This document shows positions 36,303 through 47,480 of a stretch of DNA of 64,000 bases, piece by piece. The notes under the pieces were generated by a model that saw only the letters and a program-made list of their open reading frames with translations, did no database searches and was not told the DNA's origin. The translations under genes were made by a program, and so were the position numbers. Every line of letters begins with the position of its first letter. The stretch's first letter is position 1. The DNA comes from Blakeslea trispora (taxonomy: Eukaryota; Mucoromycota; Mucoromycetes; Mucorales; Choanephoraceae). Location: contig JAIWNE010000025.1 of assembly GCA_025331445.1 (NCBI GenBank), forward strand, positions 248,001 through 312,000. The letters run 5' to 3'.

Positions 36303-37470
36303 AGAATGCAAGCGCGAGTTGTCTGATCAAAGATTTAGCCTGTATGTTCGACGTAGAGCTCTTGCCATGCCTAAAAAAGACAAGGGAAAGCAGAAGGCTG
36401 AAAAGACTTTGAAACGTATCCAAAAGGTTGTTGCCAGCGAACGGGGTGCTATATTCAAGTCTGAAGATGCAAAACTTAATCCAAATCCTCAACAAATTTC
36501 TCAAGATTTCGTTTTCTCTGGCATTGTAAAAATGTCAGAATCAGTACCTGTTTCACTTGAACGATACGTCTGCCACTTGAAGCTCCACAACCGTTTCGCT
36601 GCTTTAACTGAGCAAACTGAACCTGAATTCCAACCATTGTCTGAAGCAAAGACAGTCTCGGCTGAAGATGTTGATTTTGCAAGTAGAAACTTTCATTACA
36701 GACACCAGTTGGCGTTGATGAAGAAAAACAGTCCGCAAGTCGCAGCATTGTCACATCAAAATTTCAGTGCTATCAAGAATGAAGAAGATGTTTGGACTGC
36801 GTACAGATGTTTACAAGACAATAAGAATGTAGTGAGAAGCTTCTACCAGGACGCCAAGATGAAGAAGGGTGATATGAAAAGAGAAGTGTCTATGAGGAAG
36901 CTAAAAGGCCGCGTGTGTGCTCGAAAACGTGTTTGGTTGAACCCTAAAGTAAAAGCAGTCAAAGATCGAAAAGGCAAGAAGAAAGTAAAACCTCAGTCAT
37001 CTCAGAAGCAGTTGGTTATTATGATTGGTGATAGAGGTATGGGTGTTGGCTCCAAAATCAAGCGGCACTTGCGCTATGGTGGAACTTGGAAACAGGATAA
37101 CCATGCCCGCTATACAACAGTCAGCATTACCAATGAAAACTATACTTCCCAGAAATGTGTCTATTGCTTTCACAAACTTCAACATCCAAAGCAGCTCGTA
37201 CAAGTGAAAGGCAAAACAGTATATAGAAACATGAAAGGCGCATTCCATTGCTTGAACCCTGAATGCCCTTCTGTCAGAAATGGTCGTGGGGTAAGTGGCC
37301 GTGACAAGCTGTCTGCCCTTGCTATTGCCATTTCCGGAATTACAACTTTGCTCTTTCAGCAAACTCTCCATACTTTCTCTCGAACCATCAGTCCCTCCAA
37401 CACTAATTTCGATTACAAAACAGCATCCTTTTGTACAAGAAGCGGTGTATTGGCTGCACGCGAAGCGTGA
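36262..37470 (+). CDS. Fanzor/TnpB-like nuclease, C-terminal portion (copy 1)
   Basis: An open frame of 402 residues with the C-terminal features of TnpB/Fanzor RNA-guided DNA nucleases. There is a basic segment (residues about 190-250, rich in Lys/Arg). IMIGDRGMGVGSKIKRH follows (Asp257). TNENYTSQKC comes next, with Glu292 directly before the zinc ribbon, the place of the alternative RuvC glutamate in Fanzors. The zinc ribbon is C299-x2-C302 and C330-x4-C335. The last motif is GRDKLSALAIAISG (Asp348), equivalent to the RDxNAxxNI motif of TnpB (RuvC-III). I cannot find a clear RuvC-I DPG motif, so catalytic competence is doubtful. The first residues overlap the broken N-terminal frame, so this is likely the 3' part of a longer gene. 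The stop position is the same in copy 2. Confidence 0.75.
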   Translation: MLKEKRYEGCLTVEECKRELSDQRFSLYVRRRALAMPKKDKGKQKAEKTLKRIQKVVASERGAIFKSEDAKLNPNPQQISQDFVFSGIVKMSESVPVSLERYVCHLKLHNRFAALTEQTEPEFQPLSEAKTVSAEDVDFASRNFHYRHQLALMKKNSPQVAALSHQNFSAIKNEEDVWTAYRCLQDNKNVVRSFYQDAKMKKGDMKREVSMRKLKGRVCARKRVWLNPKVKAVKDRKGKKKVKPQSSQKQLVIMIGDRGMGVGSKIKRHLRYGGTWKQDNHARYTTVSITNENYTSQKCVYCFHKLQHPKQLVQVKGKTVYRNMKGAFHCLNPECPSVRNGRGVSGRDKLSALAIAISGITTLLFQQTLHTFSRTISPSNTNFDYKTASFCTRSGVLAAREA

Positions 37471-37547
37471 TGAGCAAGGTTGTAAGTGTTACATAAACTC
37501 TAATTGCTTTAAATTGCTAAATCTTCTCTCCCCCAGACATGACAGCC

Positions 37548-39954
37548 TTGCCGGAGTTAGAACATGCTGAAATAATAAAAGCAGTCTCAGGGCAGATTCT
37601 GTTATTTTTAGAGTATTCAGATGCTATTGATAACAAAAGAAAGAGAGAAGAAGGGAGCAAAAAAAAAATTGTTTCAGCTTACAGCAGATCATTACAGTAT
37701 TCCCTCACATTAGTGATTGTATTGGGCATTCGTTTGAGCTGTCCAATTCCTTTAGAAAAAGAACGTAGAGAAATCAAACAACTTTAAAGACAATATCTGA
37801 TGACTGTTAATTTGCAATCAAAAGCTTTATTTGCTTAAGCGAATTACCTATTTGAATGGCAAGCGGTGTTTCCAGAAGGCTCTTGATGTATCGCTTGTGT
37901 CTGAATATTTTACGGTCTTAGCATGAACTGCATTGACTATGAGACTAAATAGGCTCCATTGATCTTTTCATGCTCAGTGTAACTCAATGGTTACTGTCAG
38001 GTGTTGAAGTACCAAATGCAAATGCTTTTTACCTATTGTACAGAATGTATCATTGTGTCGAGACAAGATAGGAAAAAATGCACAGAAATCATCAGCACTA
38101 TACACAGCAATTTGGTACACCAAAAGAACATCAATCAGTCTAGGCATACTCAAGAACATTGAGCCGATGAAATTTGCCAACAAGAGTATCAAAGCAAGTC
38201 TTAGTACTGTCTACTTCTGTAATGTCAAGGTAGATTCCTTTCTTTATGATCATCTGAATCATAAGCACAACCAGCAACATGGGCTGCATGAACAGACCAA
38301 CTACTGAGACAAACGTATCTATAGATGAATGTTGATTAACTTGCATATTTTTGCTGATATTAGAGTCTCGCCCCTATTCTCTCTTTTACTGCAGAACAAT
38401 GAATAGTAATCACGTTAAATGATCTATGCCAAAATCTTTCTTTTCATGCTAATGATAGGGATTTGGTCTTTCTGTATTGCCAAACACTGAATCAAGGCGC
38501 CCATTGATATAAAGCAAGACTCAGACTAGTCCACAAGAAAGCAATCTTGATCATTTGAACCTTCTCTTTATTTCTATTTTAAGTAACTGGATGGATAATA
38601 GTGATCTTTGAGCTCTTAAACGCTATTACTGTTTAAGTTAAAGGAGCATAATCTAACAAAATAAAATAAACAATCAGTAAATTTGATACCAAGCTTTTCC
38701 CATTCTTTGTGTAGAATCTCATTTACCACATCAGCATTGCTTGTTTTAGCTCTTTAATTATCTATGGATCTTTCTAGAGCATCCCATGTATACTCGTGGA
38801 GTTAAGATAAAAACTTTGAGGAGGCCAGTCCTCGAAACCTCTGATGCTATGAGTCTCTTTCCACCATCGAGCATAGCATGTGGTCCTCCTAAAATGACTC
38901 AATAGTTATTGTTCTAAAATTGAAATCAAATGGGCTTCAATTTTTTAGCTTGATCCTTGTTCATGAAGAGAAAATAAAATTGAATTCCAATTTAATTTTA
39001 TCCGTGTTTGCTCTCATGTATGTTGTCTTTAGCCAATAGTGGTCTGTTTGTAGACTGATCACCTAAGCAGAATGAAACCAGATAGATTGAAAGTGAGTCA
39101 CATAGTGTTTGTCAAGATACAAGTATGTAAAGGCATGCATTTCTTTTGTTTTAGGAAACATTAAATAAAACGTAATCAATATTGGGGGGGGGGACATGTC
39201 TTGTCATTAACACAATATAAGTTGGGCAACATTCTCATGTTATCTGGAGGGAAAAATACCTGGCTAAAGTTTTATTCTTGTAACATGTTACACTAAAATT
39301 CTTGTTGATGCATTTATAGACTGTAGTGATTAAAATCAAACAAACAATAGGAGCATATCTCTATGAAAGCTAAGGCATCATCATCTATTTTATCTGTCTG
39401 ACTAAAGACAGATAAAATTCTTTGGGCTCAACTAGCGCTTCTAAGGATAGCAGAACACAAAACAAAGGATCAAGATGAGTAATAGTTGGAACCAATCATG
39501 TACCTTGCGGAAGTTCAAAGATGAATGACCGTGAGTATGGATGAGGATTTCAGTGAAAGAGGAAAAAAAAAAAGTAAAAATATCAAAGAAAACTTGTACC
39601 TGAAGAAACTGTCAAAAAGAAAGAGACAAACAATATTAAGTTACTATTGCAAAAAGGGTCCTTCCTTGAGTGAAAAGACCACCGCGGATAGCTTGCAGTT
39701 TAAGGAAATACACTTCAAACCTTTTTTATTTTTGAAACTGTGAGAGAAATGAGTGATGTGAAAAAAGTGGGGTAAAATCAGAAGATCAACAAAGCACTCG
39801 CCCTGATATTGAATTGTTGGCTAAATTTTATCTTGACTTCTTCTTGCCTCCCCCCAAACAATAATTCAAAAAAAAAACTCACATATAAAGGCCAACATGC
39901 AAACTTTGTGCTTTTCTTCTTTTTTAAAAATTATTTCTTTTTATTTATTGAACT
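37548..39954. other. 2.4-kb intergenic region, no gene seen
   Basis: Spacer between the element and the acetyl-CoA synthetase gene. Short frames on both strands (38053-38307, 39525-39743) are not protein-like. There is a G10 run near 39185. The last 60 bases are T-rich promoter sequence. Confidence 0.6.
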
Positions 39955-42061
39955 ATGTCTTCTAATTCAGTCGTAACTCACCCTGTGCCTACACGTCTTC
40001 TAGACTCTGGAAAATGCCCTACACCTCATATAGATTCTCTAGAGAAATACCAAGCCATGTGGAAAGAAAGTGTGGAGCAGCCTGATTTGTTTTTTGGCAG
40101 AGTGAGTGATGAGCTAGAATGATCAAAAAGATGTGTTTATTCATTATTGTAATTTTTTTGTAGCTTGCACGTGAGCTTTTGACTTGGTCAAAGCCTTTTG
40201 AGACGGTACGACATGGCTCGTTTACAGAAGGCGATATCGCTTGGTTTCTGGAAGGTGAACTAAATGCGTCCTATAATTGTGTTGATCGACACGCACTTGC
40301 TACACCCGACAAAATTGCTATTATTCATGAGGGAGATGAACCTAATCAAGTACGCAACATTACCTATGGCGAGCTTTTCCGTCTTGTCTGCCAAATGGCC
40401 AATACTCTAAAGAGCCTTGGTGTACGTAAAGGTGACAGTGTTGCTATCTATATGCCTATGATTCCAGAAGCTATTGTAGCCATGCTTGCATGTGCTCGCA
40501 TCGGTGCTGTACATTCCATCGTCTTTGCTGGCTTCTCTGCAGAATCATTGCGCGACCGTGTTGTTGATTGTGCAGCCCGTGTCGTCATTACTTCTGATGA
40601 GGGTCGTCGTGGTGGTAAGTCTGTTGCTACTAAGCGTATTGTTGACGATGCGCTTCGAACCAATCAAACACAAGTGGAGAATGTCATTGTCTTTCGCCGT
40701 ACTGGATCACCTGTTGATTGGGTTGAAGACAGAGATCTTTGGTGGCACGACTTGATGGCAAAGGCTAGAAGCTTTTGTCCTCCTGAGCCAATGAATTCAG
40801 AGGATCCCTTATTTCTATTGTATACATCCGGCTCTACTGGTACTCCCAAGGGCATTTTACATACAACAGGTGGTTATCTTTTAGGCGCTACTGCTACTGT
40901 GAAGTATGTATTTGATTATCATGAGGGTGATATTCATGCCTGTATGGCTGATATTGGTTGGATTACTGTAAGTTTGTTTGGTTCTGTTACCTGAAAGCAG
41001 GATAACATGACTCACCTACTTCTTTTGTGATTTAGGGTCATACTTATATCGTTTATGGTCCATTGGCACTGGGTGCAACTACTGTCTTGTTTGAGTCAAC
41101 CCCTACTTATCCTGATCCTAGTCGTTTCTGGTCCTTGATTCAAAAACACAAAATTACACAATTTTATACAGCACCTACGGCTATTCGTGCTCTTCGCCGT
41201 TTGGGTGATCAATGGCTAGAGAATTATGATCTCTCAAGCCTTCGTGTCATTGGCTCTGTAGGTGAACCAATCAACCCTGAAGCGTGGGACTGGTACAATG
41301 AGAAAGTTGGAAAAAATCAATGTGCTGTTGTAGATACTTACTGGCAAACAGAAACAGGCTCTATCATTATCACACCCCTACCTGGATCACATCCTACTAA
41401 GCCTGGTAGTGCCACTTTACCTTTCTTTGGCATTGAGCCTGTTATTCTTGAACCCTCCACCGGCAAAATTATCGAAGATGCAAACGAAACAGGTGTTCTT
41501 GCTATTCGTCAACCTTGGCCTTCTATGGCTCGTTCTGTCTACAACAATCATCATCGGTACTTGGAAACATATTTGAAGCCTTATCATGGCTATTATTTTA
41601 CAGGCGATGGCGCTTACCGTGACCAAGATGGTTATATCTGGATTCAAGGTCGTGTAGATGATGTAATCAACGTGTCTGGTCATCGTTTGTCTACAGCTGA
41701 AATTGAGTCTGCTCTTGTTCACCATGAGGCTGTAGCTGAAGCTGCTGTCATTGGTGGTCATGACGACTTGACGGGTCAATGTATTCATGCGTTTGTCACT
41801 ATTAAGCCCAATGTAGATGCCTCTGAAGGATTGGATAAAGAGCTCACTTTGCTGGTACGAAAGATCATCGGTCCATTTGCTACACCCAAGCGTATCTATA
41901 TCGTTAATGACCATCCAAAGACTCGCTCTGGCAAGATTATGCGCCGTATACTTCGAAAGATAGTCAATGGAGAACAGGATTCTCTTGGTGATATTTCTAC
42001 TCTTGCTGATCAAAGTGTTGTACCTAAATTAATTGCGCTTGTTCATGGCCCTAAACAATAA
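39955..42061 (+). CDS. ACS1: acetyl-CoA synthetase (AMP-forming)
   Basis: Three exons, 39955-40101, 40164-40967 and 41036-42061, total 1977 bases and 658 residues, the usual length. It converts acetate, ATP and CoA to acetyl-CoA, needed for growth on acetate and ethanol and for histone acetylation. Motifs: SEESV-like N-terminus with [14 protein letters not shown], the P-loop-like [57 protein letters not shown], and the C-terminal acetylatable lysine motif [10 protein letters not shown]. The gene has both a short first exon and short introns (62 and 68 bases). Fungal names are facA or ACS1/ACS2; the specific paralog is not decided here. Confidence 0.97.
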
Positions 42062-42153
42062 AATATCGATTTCTATATTTGGAAGCTGGTGCATATTTAA
42101 CTACAATGCAATTTTTCCACGTAGTCTTTTCCTTTTTCTTCTTAAACACATAA

Positions 42154-44160
42154 ATGAGTTCGTTTTGGTGGGGACCAAATGCTTTCGACGAGCTTGTTGG
42201 TAACTAACAAAATCTTAACTGTTTGCTTTGTTTACTTATACAATTATTGCGATAGAGAAGGCAACTTCGGAATCGCTTCCAGCAGGTCAAGCTGATCTAG
42301 CTCTTCATCTCGAGATCAGTGACCAGATAAGAAGCAAGCAAGTCAACGCTAAAGAAGCTATGCGCTCCTTGAAACGACGTCTTTCGCATGCAAACCCTAA
42401 TGTTATTTTAGCTACACTCTCAGTAAGTTCTTGAAATGTACGATATGGGGAAAGAAATGCAGTGTGTGTATTGATATCAAGAAAAAAATTAGCTAGTAGA
42501 TACTTGTGTAAAAAACAGCGGCAACACCTTTGTGAAGGAAATAGCCACAAGAGCGTTTATGGAGGAGATGGCGGATCTATTAGAGGTATCAGTAAGCTAA
42601 AATCTCTACTCGCATTCATTTACTTAACGACACTTTAGACAGGATACAATCAAGATGTAAAGGCCAAAATACTCGAGTTGATCCAAGTATGGGGTATTGC
42701 TTCTAGTGGAAACACTTCCTTGAGCTATCTTTCAGACACCTATAGTCTATTGAGAGCAGAGGGTTACACATTTCCACCTGTAACCGAGAAAATTGATGCT
42801 ATTCTTCTTGAAGCTGCGGCAGTAGGTGATACTCTGAATAGAAGCTTACTGTTTATGTATTGAAGTATATCTATGTAGCCTCCTGATTGGACAGATTCTG
42901 ACTGTTGTGAACGATGTAGAACTGCATTTACCTTGACAACTAGAAAAGTATAGCCTTGTTTATCAAAAACCTTTGCCTCTCCTATTGTTTTCTTTGATGA
43001 CTGACATTAATTTATAGCATCACTGTAGACATTGTGGTGGTACTTTTTGTCAACAATGTTCTTCCAAAAGCTTGCCTCTGTCGCATATTGGTATCAACGA
43101 CAGTGTTCGTGTATGTGACGGGTGCTATATCAAAGTAAAGTTATCTAAAGTAGCTGATAAAGAGACAGTTACCCATCTTTTGAAAACACCTGCTTCTGTC
43201 TCATCTTCACTAGCCCCTGCATATACACCTTCTGTTAAAAGCAAATGCATCAATGAATCTGCCGTTGTCACTCAAGATGAGTCTAATGCAGATAATGCAT
43301 TTGAAGATGATTTGAAAAAAGCCATTGAGCTGTCACTTAAAGAAGCACAGTCAATGCAAAAGGCAAAGCCTGTGATCCAGAGTGAGACGGTTGAAGAGGA
43401 GAACGAAGATAAGGCAAATTTGGCTGCTGCTATTGCAGCATCTTTGCAAGATATGAAAATCAAAACGCCGCAATGCAACCCTCATGAACTTTCAGATATT
43501 GACATGGAAAACATTCGTTTGTTCTCTAAATTAGTACAACGAGTCTATTCTTCAGGTAGCAGCATCTCAAGTCATAATGAAGTCAATATGCTTTATGCAA
43601 AAATTGGTGCACTTCAGCCAAGATTGATCAAGTCACTAGATGAGGCTAGCCGAAAGCATGCCTTGTTTGTAGAAATGCATGGAAAGCTCATTACTGCCAT
43701 CAAAGCTTATGATGGTTTATTGGCGACCCAATTGTCTGCAAGTCAACCTCAACTACACAAAACAGCTCCTTATCCTGCACACACTAGCCATTTAACTCAA
43801 CCTCTTGCTATGGCTCCTCCATCTCAACAAAATCATGTACTATATCCGGCTGTTCTTTATCGCTCTAACTCTGGAACTTATCCAAACAGTACCCAGTCTC
43901 AATCACCTTCTCGTTACTTCCAGTCAACTACTTCTTTTCCCATGCCTGACATGTCTCATTGCCAACCTTTGCATAGTACGCCATTTTATCAGTTGCAGCC
44001 ACAACCACAACCACAACAACCACAACAACCACAACAACCACAACAACCACAACAACCACAACAACCACAGCAGCAGCTAAGAGATAGCTATTATTCTGAC
44101 AATCAACATCCAGCCTATCGCAAACAACCAGCAGAAGAAACGCTTTTAATCGATCTCTAA
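42154..44160 (+). CDS. VPS27: ESCRT-0 subunit Vps27 (HRS): VHS, FYVE, UIMs, clathrin box
   Basis: Six exons, 42154-42199, 42256-42422, 42493-42585, 42639-42821, 42879-42947 and 43018-44160, total 1701 bases and 566 residues. Vps27 sorts ubiquitinated membrane proteins at endosomes. In order: VHS domain (about residues 5-140, with DELVEKATSE and VDTCVKNSG); FYVE zinc finger (about 155-215) with [10 protein letters not shown] and the [10 protein letters not shown] signature, which an intron splits; two ubiquitin-interacting motifs ([14 protein letters not shown] and [13 protein letters not shown]); a GAT/coiled-coil region; a Pro/Gln-rich tail with a tandem Q-Q-P tract; and a final LLIDL clathrin-box. 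The sixth exon alone lacks the VHS domain and the FYVE start, so exon joining matters here. It converges with the PIG-X gene 37 bases away. Confidence 0.96.
43998..44069 (+). repeat. CCACAACAA minisatellite in VPS27
   Basis: About eight near-perfect 9-base units encode a Gln-Gln-Pro tract in the C-terminal tail of Vps27. Being in multiples of three it can change copy number without breaking the frame. Confidence 0.85.
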
Positions 44161-44197
44161 ATAAATGAGCATTATCAGTCTCTTGACAGTATGTTAT

Positions 44198-44857
44198 TTA
44201 TTCTGATTTTCTTCTTTTGCCTTTGGCATCTGTTTTCTTTCTCTTTTCTATAGATAAAAAGATGGATCGAGCGATCCATATGGTGCACAATATAACAGTA
44301 AAGAAAGTAGCAGTAGTAACTATAGAAGCATCCTGCATCTTGCCTACAGGCACAGATAGTGACAGTGGTGTGGTATCAAAACTGAGTTCACTAAATATAG
44401 CTTCGGAATCCAAAGTTGGTACCAACGTGTATCGATTGCTCAAAGGTGGCCATGGAGCCTCACTTCCATTGTGGCAGGTCCAGCCTGCGAAGGGTGGTTG
44501 TATAATAATAGGCTGGCTTGTTTTATCAAATGAAGGTTGTTGGTATCGCAAATGAAATGGTAACTCGATTAACAATGGGAATCTGACATCGGCTGACTGT
44601 CTAAGGAACACAACACTGCCACGCTTTTCCTTTATTTTTTCTAAAGGTAGTTCGAGATCGCGCTCCCCAAACACAGTGACCTCACCAAGTGAGTGTAGAT
44701 TTTTTAGTTGGTATGGATCGACAAAGATACTGGGTGGTAATACATAAATGACATCTAAATAACATGATGCGTTGTTCTTGCTTTCCGTTTCAACCGTTGT
44801 CTGTATTTTCGGGTGAAGACTACTTGCTTGAATTATTGTTGAACGCACTTCTGCCAT
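44198..44857 (-). CDS. PIG-X / Pbn1-like subunit of GPI mannosyltransferase I
   Basis: A single exon of 219 residues. PIG-X (Pbn1 in yeast) stabilises the GPI mannosyltransferase PIG-M (Gpi14) in the ER. Matches to the family are PPSIFVDPYQLKNL, VFGERDLELPLEK, IELPFHLRYQQPS and PPFAGWTCH. A single transmembrane helix near the C-terminus (about residues 180-203) precedes a Lys/Arg-rich cytosolic tail, the type I layout expected. No clear N-terminal signal peptide is visible, so an upstream exon encoding one may be missing from this model. The overall length is similar to mammalian PIG-X. Confidence 0.85.
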   Translation of the reverse strand: MAEVRSTIIQASSLHPKIQTTVETESKNNASCYLDVIYVLPPSIFVDPYQLKNLHSLGEVTVFGERDLELPLEKIKEKRGSVVFLRQSADVRFPLLIELPFHLRYQQPSFDKTSQPIIIQPPFAGWTCHNGSEAPWPPLSNRYTLVPTLDSEAIFSELSFDTTPLSLSVPVGKMQDASIVTTATFFTVILCTIWIARSIFLSIEKRKKTDAKGKRRKSE

Positions 44858-46272
44858 TACTAAAGAATGAGAACAAAAAAGAAGAGTTGAAAATATGCAG
44901 GAAAGCCTTTCAGTGAATGTTTATATTTGTTGGTAAATGATAAACTATTAGCCGAATATTTTTGCAAGTACTTGACAAAGAAATTATTGTAGTAATTTTG
45001 TTCACACCTCAGAAGAGCTTGAAACAAGTATGTTTTTATAGGTTCATACTTTGGAGTAGCTCTTGTAGAAATAAGCCATATGTTTGCGAAGTATAGCTAG
45101 CTTCAAGGCACAGATCCCACTTCATAACTCAAAAACAAGGAATCTTTTGATTTAGCTTTTGTACTAAAAGCAAGATATACTAAGTTTGAATCCCCTTAAT
45201 AAATATCACTTCATTTTATAAACATAATAACAGCTTTCGCCTCGCACATAAAACAGTCAGGAACTTATTCCTTTATCTTATTTTTGTTTCTACTTTACTT
45301 TTAATTTTCTCCCTTTGTTTTCATCATTTGTGAGAATACACTCCATTACAGATAAAAATCTTATACGTGAACTATATAAAAAGTGGCATATGTTTGATAA
45401 GAATTTTCTCATTACTGAAGAACACATTCAAGTAACAGTCCAAAGTAGTCAATTAAACTTATCCAATACAAGGAAAATATTGATTGGAGGCATTAATATG
45501 AAAGCGATCATTAAACTCATTCTTACAAAAGATCTATATCAATTTTAAACTTTCCTTCATATTAAAATATCACAAAAATCCTCGCTTGAAGGAATATAGC
45601 ATATTTCGATAATAAACTCTTGACTTATATTTACCTTGCAAAGCTATACCAATACTCTGCAAAAGTGAACTAGTTATAACTCTGCGAATAAGTAATAAAC
45701 ATATAACTGAGCACGTTCTCTTGAGAGATAAACATCAATTACTTACCAAAGTCCTTATTTTATTTCTTTTCCAAGTAAGCAGCTTGGCAGGTTCGATTAA
45801 AACTCCGGGACTTTCAAAATGTTGTAACGGGATCTGAATTTACCTAACGACTTATAAATTTCTCGCTTATTATCTTTCTTGACTATAATTCCAACTTTCA
45901 ACTCAAAAGAAGGATATAAAGTTTCTTTAAATCAATAAGGGGAAAAAGGCACTTTATTTCAATATAACAAAAAAACTAAATTTTATAATACTTGTGGGGT
46001 GCAACTTGTGCTTCGCTACACCATTCACTTTAGGAGATGTGTTCAGAGGGTACAAGTGGTGTCCAATTGGGTAATGCCTGTATGGCTTATAGACACCCCA
46101 TTTGGCTTACCAGATTGAAATCCCCCATCATCACAAAAATCAGGACACCCTATTTTGTGTGACTTTTTTCTCAGCACAGGTGCATCCATGGTTTTTGAAG
46201 CCCCCCTTCGACTGCGTATGAAATAACTTTTTTTTTTTCTTTCTGTTATACATATATTTTTTTTTTTTCAAA
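44858..46272. other. 1.4-kb intergenic region, no gene supported
   Basis: Mostly AT-rich. A frame at 45315-45548 (+) was considered and rejected. The segment 46000-46215, just before PHB1, is GC-richer than its surroundings and is described under findings. Confidence 0.55.
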
Positions 46273-47278
46273 ATGGCTCAAGCTCTTGGAACACTTGCAA
46301 AGTGGGCTATCCCTGTCGGTATTGCTGCTGGTGCTGCCCAATCTGCCATGTATGATGGTAAGCAAACACCAAGCACTTGTTTTATTTTCGACTAAACTTT
46401 TATCCCAATTTTCAAAGTCCAGGGTGGTTATAGAGCTGTCATTTTCGATCGTATTCAAGGTGTTAAGACTGCTTCTATTGGTGAAGGCACTCACTTTTTA
46501 GTTCCTTGGCTTCAACGTGCTGTCTTGTTCGATATCCGTACCAAGCCTCGTAATATCTCTACCACTACTGGTTCCAAGGATATGCAAATGGTCTCATTGA
46601 CCCTTCGTGTCCTTCACCGTCCCGAAATCAAGAACTTGCCTTCTATCTACCAAAACTTGGGTCTCGATTACGATGAAAGAGTTTTGCCTTCTATTGGTAA
46701 TGAAGTATTGAAATCCATTGTTGCTCAATTTGATGCTTCTGAATTGATTACTCAACGTGAAGTTGTCTCTGCCAAAATTCGTGAAGAATTGTACAAGCGT
46801 GCTAGAGACTTCAACATCGCGTTGGAAGACGTTTCTATCGTAAGGATTTTTCGAAAGAACCCAATCTATTTGTACTTATCATTACTATTCGTTTAGACTC
46901 ATATGACTTTTGGTAAAGAATTCACCAATGCTGTTGAACAAAAGCAAATTGCTCAACAAGAAGCTGAACGTGCCAAGTTCATTGTCGAACGTGCTGAACA
47001 AGAAAAGCAAGCTGCTATTATTCGTGCTGAAGGTGACTCAGAAGCTGCTGAAATGATTTCTACTGCCCTTGCTAAGGCTGGTGAAGGGTAAGACAATGGA
47101 TGATAAATTCAAGAAAAAAATTAACAGAAATTGACTATCTTGTTTCAATAGCTTCATCGCTTTCCGTAGAATCGAAGCCAGTAAGGACATTGCCGAAACT
47201 CTTTCTGGTGCTCGTAATGTTACTTACTTGCCCAGTTCTCAAAACGGCAACATGCTTCTTGGCGTCAATGCTCAATAG
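46273..47278 (+). CDS. PHB1: prohibitin 1
   Basis: Four exons, 46273-46357, 46418-46839, 46897-47087 and 47152-47278, total 825 bases and 274 residues. Prohibitins form ring complexes with PHB2 in the mitochondrial inner membrane and act as membrane-protein chaperones. A short hydrophobic N-terminal anchor ([18 protein letters not shown]) is followed by the SPFH domain ([48 protein letters not shown]). A coiled coil then spans about residues 170-235 ([26 protein letters not shown]). The wording fits PHB1 rather than PHB2. The ATG is within a poly-T-flanked leader. Codon use is Rhizopus-like with many GCT/GGT codons, consistent with high expression. Confidence 0.97.
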
Positions 47279-47480
47279 ACGATTTTAAAGTGACGATTCC
47301 ACACTGCAACTTACTCACAAAATCAACTATGCACTCTCAACCTATTCAAAACTCACTTATCCACGAACTTCTCACTTTTTTTGTAACATAATAAAAAGAA
47401 TACACCCGACAAAGTTATTGACAGATTTTTTCTTACACTTTGAAGGATTTATTTGGAAAGGCTTCATTAGGACTGAGCAG

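Larger units (their letters stand above)
34352..37547 (+). mobile_element. Fanzor/TnpB-like element, copy 1
   Basis: About 3.2 kb that recurs at 55340-58632 in the same orientation. The left limit is taken where a left-end block (TTAAGGCGGGGCTGCTG and onward) matches the remnant at 3.5 kb. The right limit is where homology to copy 2 ends after an ATGACAGCC segment. I see no terminal inverted repeats, which fits TnpB/IS607-type elements rather than DDE transposons. No target-site duplication was found. The order is: about 700-base leader with a TATA box and a 14-bp palindrome, N-terminal coding part (35063-36302, frame-broken), and a C-terminal open frame with zinc ribbon (36262-37470). After the stop comes a 77-base tail resembling an intron followed by a short exon. 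Confidence 0.75.

Noticed and set aside
37539..37787. 82-residue frame after the element right end
   Set aside because: Copy 2 has no equivalent frame and homology ends at its start, so it is probably spurious.
45315..45548. 77-residue frame
   Set aside because: AT-rich, no motif, no neighbours supporting a gene.
45785..45815. T-arm-like GGTTCGATTAAAACTCC word
   Set aside because: No other tRNA arms can be drawn around it.
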